64,000 nt of DNA from JASHPR01 sp963795055 (lineage in GTDB: Bacteria > Actinomycetota > Actinomycetes > Streptosporangiales > Streptosporangiaceae). The notes beneath the pieces were generated by a model, which saw only the letters and a program-made list of their open reading frames with translations, ran no database searches and was not told the DNA's origin. The position numbers and the translations under genes are program-made. Below are positions 28,494 through 36,564 of the stretch, piece by piece (the stretch's first letter is position 1; every line of letters begins with the position of its first letter). The stretch is taken from positions 1 to 64,000 of the forward strand of contig CAWCGJ010000001.1 in the NCBI GenBank assembly GCA_963795055.1, in the 5' to 3' direction.

Positions 28494-28697
28494 CTATTCG
28501 CCCGCAAGAGGCGTCTCTCCGGTCGTCGGATCGATCAGCGCTCGGACGAGCGCGACGTGGTCTGCGGGAAATCCGCCGTGGCGGGCGTGCTCGCGGATGG
28601 TTTCGGCGTTGTCGGCGAGGTACAGACAGTAGATCTTGTCGTCGGTGACGAAGCTGTGAATCCATTGCGCTTGCGGTGCCATGCTGGCGAGATCCTC
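28494..28697 (-). pseudogene. DUF4242-like domain remnant
   Basis: The frame reads EDLASMAPQAQWIHSFVTDD then KIYCLYLADNAETIREHARHGGFP and DPTTGE, matching the C-terminal two thirds of DUF4242 (small ferredoxin-like proteins). An in-frame TAG lies directly before it and the N-terminal strand-helix is missing. ATG 28682 behind TTAGGAGG could still give a 62-residue product. The stretch 28698-28991 holds only a weak unsupported frame. Confidence 0.5.
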
Positions 28698-28991
28698 CTA
28701 ATAGATACCGGCCGCCCGCGAACCGCGGACGCGCCCGGCGGGCCCTGTCCCCGCTCCTGGAGGTGGTGATCCGGTGAAAGGCCGCAATCCATCGCTCGCC
28801 ACGAAAGCTGGGCTTGGCGCAGGTTCCACGCTGCTCGGGCTTGGATGGCGGCTGGGGCGGCGGTCCGTGACGGACAATGAGCAGCTGGTCCGGACGGTCT
28901 GGGCACACCCTCGCGGCCGGGATCTCGCTCACCGATTCTGCTGTGGCGGCGATGGATTCCGGCCAGAGCGCGGATCACAAGTAAGGTGAGC

Positions 28992-29354
28992 ATGCATATG
29001 TCCAGTCCCAGGCCCGTCGTTCACCTGGAGCTCCACACCGGTGATCACGCACGGGCGAGCGCGTTCTACGCGAAACTCTTGTGCTGGCGCCAGGAGCTGA
29101 TCGAGGCCGGGTCCGGGTCCTACCTCAGCCTCGGCCTGGGAGGCGGTTTCGGCGGCGGCATCGTCGAATGCGGCACCGTGCGCCCGCTATGGCTGCCCTA
29201 CGTCCAGGTCGACCAGATCGAAGAGTCCGCCGAACGCGCGTGCCAGCTCGGCGCCTCGGTGCTGCTGGCGCCGCGCGAGGGGCCGGCCGGATGGCGCAGT
29301 GTCATTTCGGCGCCGCAGTGCGGCGAGCTCGCTATCTGGCAGCCAAAACCATGA
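28992..29354 (+). CDS. VOC-superfamily (glyoxalase/bleomycin-resistance-like) protein
   Basis: 120 residues with one vicinal-oxygen-chelate module: VVHLELHTGDHARASAFYAKLL (first metal-ligand strand) and a C-terminal GELAIWQPK strand with Glu. ATG 28992 follows TAAGG; GTG 28986 and ATG 28998 are alternatives. Members bind a metal and act on or bind small molecules. Its stop overlaps the start of the sigma factor gene (ATGA), so the two form an operon and may respond to the same signal. Confidence 0.8.
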   Translation: MHMSSPRPVVHLELHTGDHARASAFYAKLLCWRQELIEAGSGSYLSLGLGGGFGGGIVECGTVRPLWLPYVQVDQIEESAERACQLGASVLLAPREGPAGWRSVISAPQCGELAIWQPKP

Positions 29355-30442
29355 CGACCGAGCCTGAACACGGGGCGAAAGCCGCTCGCATGGCGCTGAC
29401 CGCGAGTGAGGAGCGAGAGCTGCTCGAGGCCGCCCGGCAGAGCGACGACGACGCCTTCGGCCGACTCGCCGGACCGTACCGCGGCGAGCTGCACGCCCAC
29501 TGCTACCGGATGCTCGGCTCGGCCGCAGACGCAGAAGATGCACTGCAGGAGACGCTGCTGCGCGCCTGGCGCGCCCTGCCGCGCTTCGAGGGCCGGAGCT
29601 CCGTCCGTTCCTGGCTCTATAAGATCGCGACAAACGCGTGCCTCAGGGCGATCGAGCGGCGGCCCAGGCGAGTGCTTCCGGTTGACTACGCGCCCGCCGC
29701 CGACCCCCACGACAACCCCGCCGAGCCAGTGGCCGATGCGGTATGGCTCGAACCCTACCCGGATGAGCGGCTCGGGCTCGGCAGCGGCCTGGCCAGCCCG
29801 GAGGCCCGTTATGAGCAGCGCGAGGGCGTCGAGCTCGCCTTCATCGCGGCACTCCAGCACCTGCCCGCGCGACAGCGCGCCGTGCTGATACTCCGCGACG
29901 TACTCGGGTTCTCAGCCCGCGAAACCGCCACTGCGCTCGAAACCACACCAGTCTCGGTCGACAGCGCCCTGCAGCGCGCCCACAAGACAGTAGACAAACG
30001 ACTGCCAGAGCGAAGCCAGCAGGCGACGCTGCGCTCACTGAACGACGGCGCGCTGAGACTCGTCGCGCAGCGCTACGTCACCGCCTGGGAGCGCAACGAC
30101 GTCGACGCGGTCGTTGCCATGCTCGCCGAAGACGCGAAGCTGACGATGCCGCCCGCACCCACCTGGTACCGCGGCCGCGAACAGGTCGCCATCTACCTCG
30201 GCGGCGGGCCACTTGCAGGGACGAGCCACTGGCGCCTCATCCCCGCTCGCGCGAACGGGCAGCTCGCCTTCGGCCGCTACGCCTGGAACGACAAGACACA
30301 GACCTTCATGCCGCGCGCCATCGACGTGCTCACCCTGCACGGCGCGCAGATCCAGGAGATCACCGCCTTCCTCACCCCAGACGCCTTCCGCGGCTTTGAC
30401 CTCCCCGCCATCCTCGATGAATCGGGAACCAACTCGCCCTAG
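29351..30442 (+). CDS. ECF sigma factor with C-terminal SnoaL-like domain (SigG/SigJ type)
   Basis: A 363-residue sigma-70 family protein. Region 2 contains YRGELHAHCYRMLGSAADAEDALQETLLRAW and region 4 contains LPARQRAVLILRDVLGFSARETATALETTPVSVDSALQRA. The C-terminal third (VAQRYVTAWERNDVDAVVAMLAEDAKLTMPP) is a SnoaL/NTF2 fold, as in ECF groups that lack a separate anti-sigma factor and sense through this domain. Coupled by ATGA to the VOC gene. Target genes are not evident. Confidence 0.88.
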   Translation: MTTEPEHGAKAARMALTASEERELLEAARQSDDDAFGRLAGPYRGELHAHCYRMLGSAADAEDALQETLLRAWRALPRFEGRSSVRSWLYKIATNACLRAIERRPRRVLPVDYAPAADPHDNPAEPVADAVWLEPYPDERLGLGSGLASPEARYEQREGVELAFIAALQHLPARQRAVLILRDVLGFSARETATALETTPVSVDSALQRAHKTVDKRLPERSQQATLRSLNDGALRLVAQRYVTAWERNDVDAVVAMLAEDAKLTMPPAPTWYRGREQVAIYLGGGPLAGTSHWRLIPARANGQLAFGRYAWNDKTQTFMPRAIDVLTLHGAQIQEITAFLTPDAFRGFDLPAILDESGTNSP

Positions 30443-30445
30443 CTC

Positions 30446-30837
30446 AGCTCGCGATCGGCGTGCTCGGCGTCCTGGTCATCACGTCGGAGTACTCGACCGG
30501 CTCGATCCAGACCAGCCTGGCCGCCGTCCCGCGCCGGGGCCGTTCCTGGCCGCGAAGGCCACCGTCCTCACAGCGGTATCGCTGATAACCGGGGAGGCGA
30601 CAGCGCTCACCGTCTTCCTCCTCGGTCAGGCGCTGATCTCCGGCCAGGCTCCGACCGGCACATTCGGGCAGCCCGGCGTGCTCCGGGCTGTGCTCGGATC
30701 CGGCCTATACCTCGCCGCTCTCGGCCTCCTCGGCGTCGCCCTCGGCACGCTGCTGCGGCAGCCACGCAGATCGGCGGGTTGGCGTGCGTTCTTCCTGAGC
30801 TTCTCCATCACTTGGCACGTCCCCCTCTCGACGTAGC
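30446..30837 (+). pseudogene. ABC-2-type transporter permease fragment, frameshifted
   Basis: Begins without a start directly after the sigma factor stop: AIGVLGVLVITSEYSTGSIQ and TSLAAVPRRG, then a one-base shift near 30538 to PFLAAKATVLTAVSLITGE...GQPGVLRAVLGSGLYLAALGLLGVALGTLLR. This is the middle of a permease of the ABC-2 type; both ends are missing. It may be the partner of the ATPase fragment at 27920. The 220 bases from here to the IS110 element hold nothing I can name. Confidence 0.6.
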
Positions 30838-31062
30838 CGGTGCGGCACGACTGGTCTGAAGGTCGAGGCGCCCGTCGATGTTGCGGTGAACGGCGCGGCC
30901 GTGGCGGCGAGATCTCGCCTGACCATGCGCGCGCCCTGCGCGGCATGACCGTGCGTCAGCCTTACCCTCTCAGCGCGTACTTGTGCTCGCCGGCCGGTTC
31001 AGCTGGCTGCCCTCTGGTTAGGCTGATTAGAAATCATGCGCCGCTGCGCGGTGCTGCCGTGG

Positions 31063-32767
31063 GACACGAAAACTGGGTCCCCTCCGGTGGCCGGCTGGGT
31101 GCGGGTCGCCGGCGGCGGGGTCTTTGCGGTGGATCGGGCAGCGGCGGGCTGGGCGGAAGGTGCACAGTCGTGGTGACGTGCTGCCCGTCGTCGCCGTTTG
31201 GGCTTGGACCGTTCGAGGCCGTTGATTAGATTGGCGCGCGAGCCCTTCCCGGGTAACCCCCGTTGCTGCTGCGTGCGCGTGTGTCAGTCTCCTGTACTGA
31301 CCGGGGCTCTGGCGGGCGGCGCGCCCTGTTCCCATCCGGACGGGGGTGCCGCTGCAGGAGGTGGCCGCGCAATGAAGGTGCTGTATGAGCGCGTCGCGGG
31401 GATCGACGTGCACAAGGACATGGTCAAGATCGCGATCCGCTCGCCGGGCGAGAGGCCGTGGACCCGTAAGACCGAGATCGTGGAGTTCCGGACGTTTTAC
31501 GGGGTGCTCCAGCACATGGCCGCCGAGCTGCGCAAGCGCGGTGTCACGCACGTGGTGATGGAGGCCAGCGGCGTGTACACCGAGCCGGTGTATCACGCGC
31601 TGTGCGAGCGGGACTTCGACGAGGTCGCGGTGATCAACCCGGCTCACGCCAAGGCGCTGAAGGGGCACAAGACCGACGCGCGGGACTGCGCGCGGCTGGC
31701 GGAATTGTTTGAGTGCGGGCTGCTGCGCGGCTCGTACATCCCGTCCCCGGAGCTGAAGGAGGTGCGGGACCTGACGCGGTACAGGATGAAGACGGTGCAG
31801 GCCCGCACCTCCGAGATCCAGCGGCTCGGCAAGGCGCTGGAATCGGCCGGCATCAAGCTCGGCTCGGTGGCCAGCGATATTACCGGCAAGTCGGCCACTT
31901 TGATGATCGATGCGCTGATCGACGGCGAGCGCCGCGGCAGCGTGCTGGCCGACCTGGCGATCGGCCGGATGCGCACAGCCGGGAAGCTGGCCGACCTGTC
32001 GCAGGCGCTGGCCGGCCGGTTCACCGAGCATCACGCGCTGCTGTGCCAGCTGCACCGCGACCGCATCGCCGGCTTCGACGCCGCGGTCGCCGGCCTCGAC
32101 GAGCGGATCGCAGGCAAGGCCGTCCGCTGGCAGCGCGAGGCGGACCTGCTCACCACCGTGCCGGGCTTCGGCGACATCGTGGCCTGGGCCTGGGTCGCCG
32201 AGATCGGCCCAGCGCCGCACCGGTACTTCCGCGATCACGAGAAGCTCGCCTCCTGGGTCACCCTGTGCCCGGGCAACAACATCAGCGCCCGCCAGCGCAA
32301 GCACGGCCGGACCGGCGACGCCGGGACCTACATCAAGCCGATGCTGATCCAGGCCGCCTGGGCCGCGATCCGGGTCCGGGGCCGGCTGCAGGCCCGCTAC
32401 GTCCGGCTGGTGCGCCGCTTCGGCGGGGACAAGAACCCGGGCGCGAAGAAGAAGGCGATCACTGCCATAGCGCATACCCTGCTGAAGATCGCCTACCAGG
32501 TCCTGGCGACCGGCACGCCCTACCAGGAGCCCGGCGCCGATTTCTACACCCGGCGCGAATCACCTGAGCAGCGCCAGGCCTTCCTGCACCGCCAGCTGGA
32601 GAGGCTTCACCCTGGCTGCACCATCACCATCACCATCAGCCCCCCGCAGGCCGCCCTCACCGGCACCTAACCCCCCGGCTTCTCCCTGCCGGCAGCCCTT
32701 CAGCCCTCGCCAGCGCGCACGCCAGGGTTCGCTGCCGCGCGCCCAGCGGGGACCCAGTTTTCGTGTC
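31063..32767 (+). mobile_element. IS110/IS1111-type element with perfect 20-bp inverted repeats
   Basis: GACACGAAAACTGGGTCCCC at 31063-31082 has its exact complement at 32748-32767. Classical IS110 elements lack such repeats, while the IS1111 branch has subterminal ones, so the true tips may lie a few bases outside. No target duplication is expected. The element ends three bases before the start codon of the F420-type gene. Confidence 0.8.
31372..32670 (+). CDS. IS110-family transposase
   Basis: A 432-residue protein with an N-terminal RuvC-like DEDD domain (VAGIDVHKDMVKIA; THVVMEASGVY; GHKTDARDCARLAEL) and a C-terminal Transposase_20 domain (LLTTVPGFGDIVAWAWVAEIG...LASWVTLCPGNN). ATG 31372 follows AGGAGG. 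In IS110 elements the enzyme works with a structured bridge RNA encoded in the non-coding ends; here the 289 bases before the gene could hold it. The frame is intact and the element looks recent. Confidence 0.9.
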   Translation: MKVLYERVAGIDVHKDMVKIAIRSPGERPWTRKTEIVEFRTFYGVLQHMAAELRKRGVTHVVMEASGVYTEPVYHALCERDFDEVAVINPAHAKALKGHKTDARDCARLAELFECGLLRGSYIPSPELKEVRDLTRYRMKTVQARTSEIQRLGKALESAGIKLGSVASDITGKSATLMIDALIDGERRGSVLADLAIGRMRTAGKLADLSQALAGRFTEHHALLCQLHRDRIAGFDAAVAGLDERIAGKAVRWQREADLLTTVPGFGDIVAWAWVAEIGPAPHRYFRDHEKLASWVTLCPGNNISARQRKHGRTGDAGTYIKPMLIQAAWAAIRVRGRLQARYVRLVRRFGGDKNPGAKKKAITAIAHTLLKIAYQVLATGTPYQEPGADFYTRRESPEQRQAFLHRQLERLHPGCTITITISPPQAALTGT

Positions 32768-32770
32768 AGC

Positions 32771-33220
32771 GTGTCCGATCACTACCGCGCACCCGGCTGG
32801 TTCACGCGCAACGTTTTCAACCGGTTGGTGGCGTTCCTTACCCGGCAGGGCATCAGCGTTCTCGGCTCGCGGGTTCTTGCGGTGAAGGGCCGGACGAGTG
32901 GCCAGTGGCGTACCACGCCGGTGAACCTGCTCACCTACGATGGCCGCCGTTACCTGGTCTCGCCCCGCGGCGAAACTCAGTGGGTGCGCAACCTGCGGGC
33001 CGCCGGTGCCGGTGAACTGCGGCTGGGCAGGCGCGCCGAGAGCTTTCGCGGCCGGGAGCTTACTGACGATGAGAAGGTACCGGTGCTGCGCGCCTACCTC
33101 AAGAGGTGGAAGGCGGAGGTTGGGATCTTCTTTGAGGGCACCGGGCCAGACTCCAGCGACGACCAGATCCATGCCATCGCGCCCAAGCACCCGGCATTCG
33201 AGGTGCTTCCTGTCAAGTAG
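32771..33220 (+). CDS. F420-dependent nitroreductase (Ddn)-family protein
   Basis: 149 residues of the deazaflavin-dependent nitroreductase family: SVLGSRVLAVKGRTSGQWRTTPVNLLTYDGRRYLVSPRG and QWVRNLRAAG, the split-barrel F420-binding pattern. GTG 32771 is the first possible start. No ribosome binding site is visible because the IS110 element ends only three bases upstream. The IS may have removed the original promoter and the first residues, or may now supply transcription. The coding part is otherwise intact. Confidence 0.75.
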   Translation: MSDHYRAPGWFTRNVFNRLVAFLTRQGISVLGSRVLAVKGRTSGQWRTTPVNLLTYDGRRYLVSPRGETQWVRNLRAAGAGELRLGRRAESFRGRELTDDEKVPVLRAYLKRWKAEVGIFFEGTGPDSSDDQIHAIAPKHPAFEVLPVK

Positions 33221-33559
33221 GTCGTCGAAGTCAATACCGGCGGGTGCCTTCTGCCGGCCAGTTCCGAGATCACACCGGCCGGCCCGCTCAGTCGCCCGCC
33301 GATGCGGAAGGGTCAGGAACGGGAACGGCAGGCTGCGCCGCGGCAGGCTCCTGCTCCGCGCGTCGCTGCGCGCTGCGAGAGCCTGCAACGATATCAATGT
33401 GTCGCCTGCCACGAGCATGGATCTGGCTCACCTTTGGTGATCGTCTCGGCCAGGCAGTTCGTCGATCGCGCGAGCGCGCAAGCTCAAGAAGACCACGCCC
33501 GCCCGCCGATCCCGGCCCGCTGGGTCACCTAGCCCGGCGACTACCGTCGCGACGGCATG
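33221..33559. other. Gap between Ddn-family gene and cspA terminator
   Basis: No gene or repeat that I can support. Confidence 0.4.
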
Positions 33560-33595
33560 ACGTGGGCCCGGCACCACCAGGTGCCGGGCCCACGT
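33560..33595 (-). terminator. Perfect 16-bp hairpin downstream of cspA
   Basis: ACGTGGGCCCGGCACC and its exact complement flank the loop ACCA. It lies 37 bases after the cspA stop. There is no T run, which is common in high-GC terminators. It may serve transcripts from both directions. Confidence 0.7.
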
Positions 33596-33632
33596 CTGGC
33601 TGTATCTCTTGGCCGGCCTGGCCTGCCGTGGC

Positions 33633-33833
33633 TCAGGCGGCGCGGACGCGGGTGGCCTGCGGGCCCTTCGGGCCCTGGGCCACCTCGAACTCCACGTGCT
33701 GGTTCTCCTCGAGGCTGCGGAAGCCGTAGCCGTCAATCTCGGAGTAGTGCACGAAGACGTCCGGTCCGTCGGTGCGGGAGATGAAGCCGTAGCCCTTCTC
33801 CGCGTTGAACCACTTGACGGTTCCCTGTGTCAT
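33633..33833 (-). CDS. cspA: Cold shock protein, CspA family
   Basis: 66 residues, a single OB-fold cold shock domain with both RNA-binding motifs, KGYGFI and VFVHYSEI, and the conserved start TQGTVKWFNAEKG. It acts as a nucleic-acid chaperone in the cytoplasm. ATG 33833 follows AAGGAGCGAC. It is monocistronic, with a strong hairpin downstream. The long untranslated stretch upstream is in keeping with cold-shock mRNAs, but no specific element was identified. Confidence 0.92.
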   Translation of the reverse strand: MTQGTVKWFNAEKGYGFISRTDGPDVFVHYSEIDGYGFRSLEENQHVEFEVAQGPKGPQATRVRAA

Positions 33834-34461
33834 GTCGCTCCTTACAGGGGCTGGATACGGGTCCGCGCGGTGCGGAACCGGGGCCGGTTCTCGACGCGAC
33901 TTTCCTCAGATCCCTGAAGCGGCGCGCCCGCAACATCGTTCTCCGCGAGCGTGCAGGTGACACGAACACACAAGACAACTACGACCACCTGGCACAACCG
34001 ATCCGGTGCCCGGTTCATTCCCGCCCACCCCGGAACGGCTCAACCCCAAGCGCCGGATGCGGACCTGCCCCGCGTCATCAAACGCGCCCGACACAACTCC
34101 TACCGGGTCAAACGCCCCAGCGACATAGCCGTGACCCACGCCAGCCCGCCAACGATCAAACTCGAAGGCCTCCCGGCAGCGGCTTAACTTAGCGGCATTG
34201 CCGCTAGATGCATCCCAAAGAGAGATTCACCTATCACGGCAAGCGTGACACTCCTCGCTAAGGCAATACGGCCAATATGCCGATGAATGATATTCTCATC
34301 TCGGCATATCATGCAGGCCCGGTCATCTCCAAGGCCCGCGGGAGACCGCATCAGATCGGCCTGTTCTGCGCGCCTCCGCCGGTATCCGCCAAGGGTGCGG
34401 CGGGCGCCCATAAGGCGGCTCGCAACAAGCGCGGATCTGCGCGATCTGGGCGCATGAACCG
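33834..34461. other. cspA upstream region and gap
   Basis: Contains the cspA leader and promoter. The middle is an AC-rich stretch without a credible gene. An inverted repeat is listed separately at 34275. Confidence 0.4.
34275..34309. promoter_or_regulatory. Inverted repeat ATATGCCGA-N17-TCGGCATAT
   Basis: A perfect 9-base inverted repeat, extended by TGA/TCA inside, in an AT-richer patch of the 0.6-kb gap between cspA and the TrxR-like gene. It could be an operator or a small hairpin. No gene starts next to it. Confidence 0.35.
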
Positions 34462-36159
34462 TCAAGGTCGAGCCGCGGGACCGGTGGCAGCCCGGCCGGT
34501 GCGGCGGCCGAGGTGCTCACTGGCGAAACGGATGGCGATCGAGCCCTCGCCGACCGCCGAGGCTACGCGTTTGACCGAGCGGCTGCGGACGTCGCCGGCC
34601 GCGAACACCCCCGGCAGGCTGGTTTCGAGCAGGTAGGGATCGCGGCCCAGCTTTTCCCAGGCGGGCGTGATGCGCGCGTGCCCGCTGAGATCCGGGCCGG
34701 TGACGATGAAGCCGTGGCTGTCCAGCTCGATTGCTTCAGCCAGCCACTGTGTGCGCGCCTCGGCGCCGATCAGGACGAACAGGGCCGCCGTGGCCAAGGT
34801 GCGGCGGGTTGACGTGGCGAGGTCTTCAACGGTGACGCGTTCGAGCCGCCCGGCGCCGTCCACCTCGCGCACCGCGCAGCGGGACATGACCGTGATGGCG
34901 GGGTGCCGGGTGATCCGGTCAAGCAGGTACTGCGACATGCTCGCGGCCAGACCCTCGCCGCGAATGACGATTGTCACCGGGTGCCCACGATCGGCCAGCC
35001 ACGTGGCCGCCTGGCCGGCTGAGTTGCCGCCGCCCACGATGACCACCGGGTCGCCGGGCATGATCTGGTCCTGGGCGGCTAGTGGAGTGTAGAACACCCC
35101 GGTGCCCTCGAAGCGGTCCAGGCCGACCGCGTCGAGCTGGCGGTAGGCCACGCCGGTGGCGATGATCACGGTCCGGGCGGCGAGTTCGCCTCCGTCGCCC
35201 AAACGGATGACGTAGTCGTCGTTGTGTCCGGCGAGCCCGGCTGCGGTCTCGGGTACCAGCAGTGTCGCCCCGAAACGCAGCGCCTGGACCAGGGACCGTT
35301 CGGCGAACTCCTCGCCGCTGACGCCCACCGGGAAGCCCAGATAGTTCTCGATCCGGGAGGTGGTGCCGATCTGCCCGCCCACCCCCATGCCGTCGATGGC
35401 CGCGGTGGCCAGGCCTTCCGATGCCCCGTACACCGAGGCGGCCAGGCCGGCCGGGCCGGCGCCGACCACGGCCACGTCAACCGTCTTCCGCGGCACTGCC
35501 CCCGTGCCGAGCCCCGCTGCGCGTGCCAGCTGGCCATTCGGCGGATTGCGCAAGACTTCCCCGCCGCGCATCAGCACGACCGGGGTGTCACCCGGGCCTA
35601 GGCCGTGGTTGGCGAGCACCGCGTCAGCTGCCGGGTCGGAGTCCAGGTCGACCCAGACGTGCGGTAGGCGGTTGCGGGCCGCGAACTCCCGCAGCCGCCG
35701 GGCATCCGGTGACGACCGCGAGCCGATGATCTGCAGGCCGGCTCGCTGCTGCAGCAGCCATTGCCTGCGCCGCAGCGCGGTCTGAACGATCAGGTCAGAC
35801 AACCCCTGATCCTGGGCGATCACCTCCTGCAGACGATCCACCGGGACCACCAGCACCGACCCCGGTTCGCTGACCACCGCGGTCGCGAACACCCGCTCTC
35901 CGGTCAAGATGCCTAGCTCGCCCAGGAACCGGCCCGGGGCGACAGTGGCCAGCTCCCGCGTCACTCCGGCCTGGTGGTCGACCACAGTGACGACCCCGGA
36001 CAGGACCACGATGAAGTCGTAGGCCCGGTCTCCCTCACGGAACAGCACCTGCCTGGCCGTCGTCGGCTGCTCCTGGCCGTAGCGGCGCAGCAGAGCCAGC
36101 TGCTCAGCATCCAGCGGTGGGGACAGGAATGGATCTGTCCCCGGATCCGGCGCCGTCAT
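34462..36159 (-). CDS. cNMP-binding domain fused to thioredoxin-reductase-like flavoprotein
   Basis: 565 residues. The first ~140 form a cyclic-nucleotide-binding (Crp-like) domain (VLFREGDRAYDFIVVLSGVVTVV; PGRFLGELGILTGERVFATAVV). A short thioredoxin-like linker (VWVDLDSDPAADAVLANHGL) leads to a flavin domain with VAVVGAGPAGLAASVYGASEG, a second nucleotide motif VVIVGGGNSAGQAATWL and the FAD motif PGVFAAGDVRSRSVKRVASAVGEG. The redox-active CxxC expected after GTGVFY is replaced by TPLA, so it cannot reduce thioredoxin in the usual way. It probably passes electrons from NAD(P)H to another acceptor, under control of a bound ligand. ATG 36159 is the start used. Confidence 0.85.
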   Translation of the reverse strand: MTAPDPGTDPFLSPPLDAEQLALLRRYGQEQPTTARQVLFREGDRAYDFIVVLSGVVTVVDHQAGVTRELATVAPGRFLGELGILTGERVFATAVVSEPGSVLVVPVDRLQEVIAQDQGLSDLIVQTALRRRQWLLQQRAGLQIIGSRSSPDARRLREFAARNRLPHVWVDLDSDPAADAVLANHGLGPGDTPVVLMRGGEVLRNPPNGQLARAAGLGTGAVPRKTVDVAVVGAGPAGLAASVYGASEGLATAAIDGMGVGGQIGTTSRIENYLGFPVGVSGEEFAERSLVQALRFGATLLVPETAAGLAGHNDDYVIRLGDGGELAARTVIIATGVAYRQLDAVGLDRFEGTGVFYTPLAAQDQIMPGDPVVIVGGGNSAGQAATWLADRGHPVTIVIRGEGLAASMSQYLLDRITRHPAITVMSRCAVREVDGAGRLERVTVEDLATSTRRTLATAALFVLIGAEARTQWLAEAIELDSHGFIVTGPDLSGHARITPAWEKLGRDPYLLETSLPGVFAAGDVRSRSVKRVASAVGEGSIAIRFASEHLGRRTGRAATGPAARP

Positions 36160-36564
36160 CCCAGTCCGCTCCTCACCGTGTCCTTCATCACCCCGCCCCG
36201 ATCAAGGCTACGGACATCAACCCCGCTGGCCCGCAGGAGGCAGCGACACGGGGTTAGCGCAGCGGCTTGAAGAGCCTGCCCGAGGCCCCAGAATTGCGTG
36301 TTCTGTGCACGACGACTCGCGAATGCCTATCCATGAATAGGAATTCCTAATCGGCATCGATCTGTTCCTCAAAGCTAGGGTGCTTGCGAGGCGGCGCTAC
36401 GCGACGACTTGTCCGGCGGCGAAGATCGAAAGGAGGCGGACCGGTAGCGCTGAAACACTGGCTGGCAACGTCCGCTGTCCCTGCATGGGTCCATGCTGTA
36501 CTGGCCGGGTGACCGCAGCTTCGAGGCGGAGCCGGCGGCCCAGCGCTGAACCTGGCGCTTGGAA
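36160..36564. other. Gap with a near-palindrome at 36326-36341
   Basis: CCTATCCATGAATAGG is a palindrome with one mismatched pair, followed at once by GGAATTCC. No gene is seen here. It may be a shared regulatory region or terminator zone between convergent or tandem minus-strand genes. Confidence 0.35.

Noticed and set aside
28774..28989. A 71-residue plus-strand frame before the VOC gene
   Set aside because: A GGAGG lies upstream, but the sequence has no family pattern and ends in low-complexity; treated as part of the gap.
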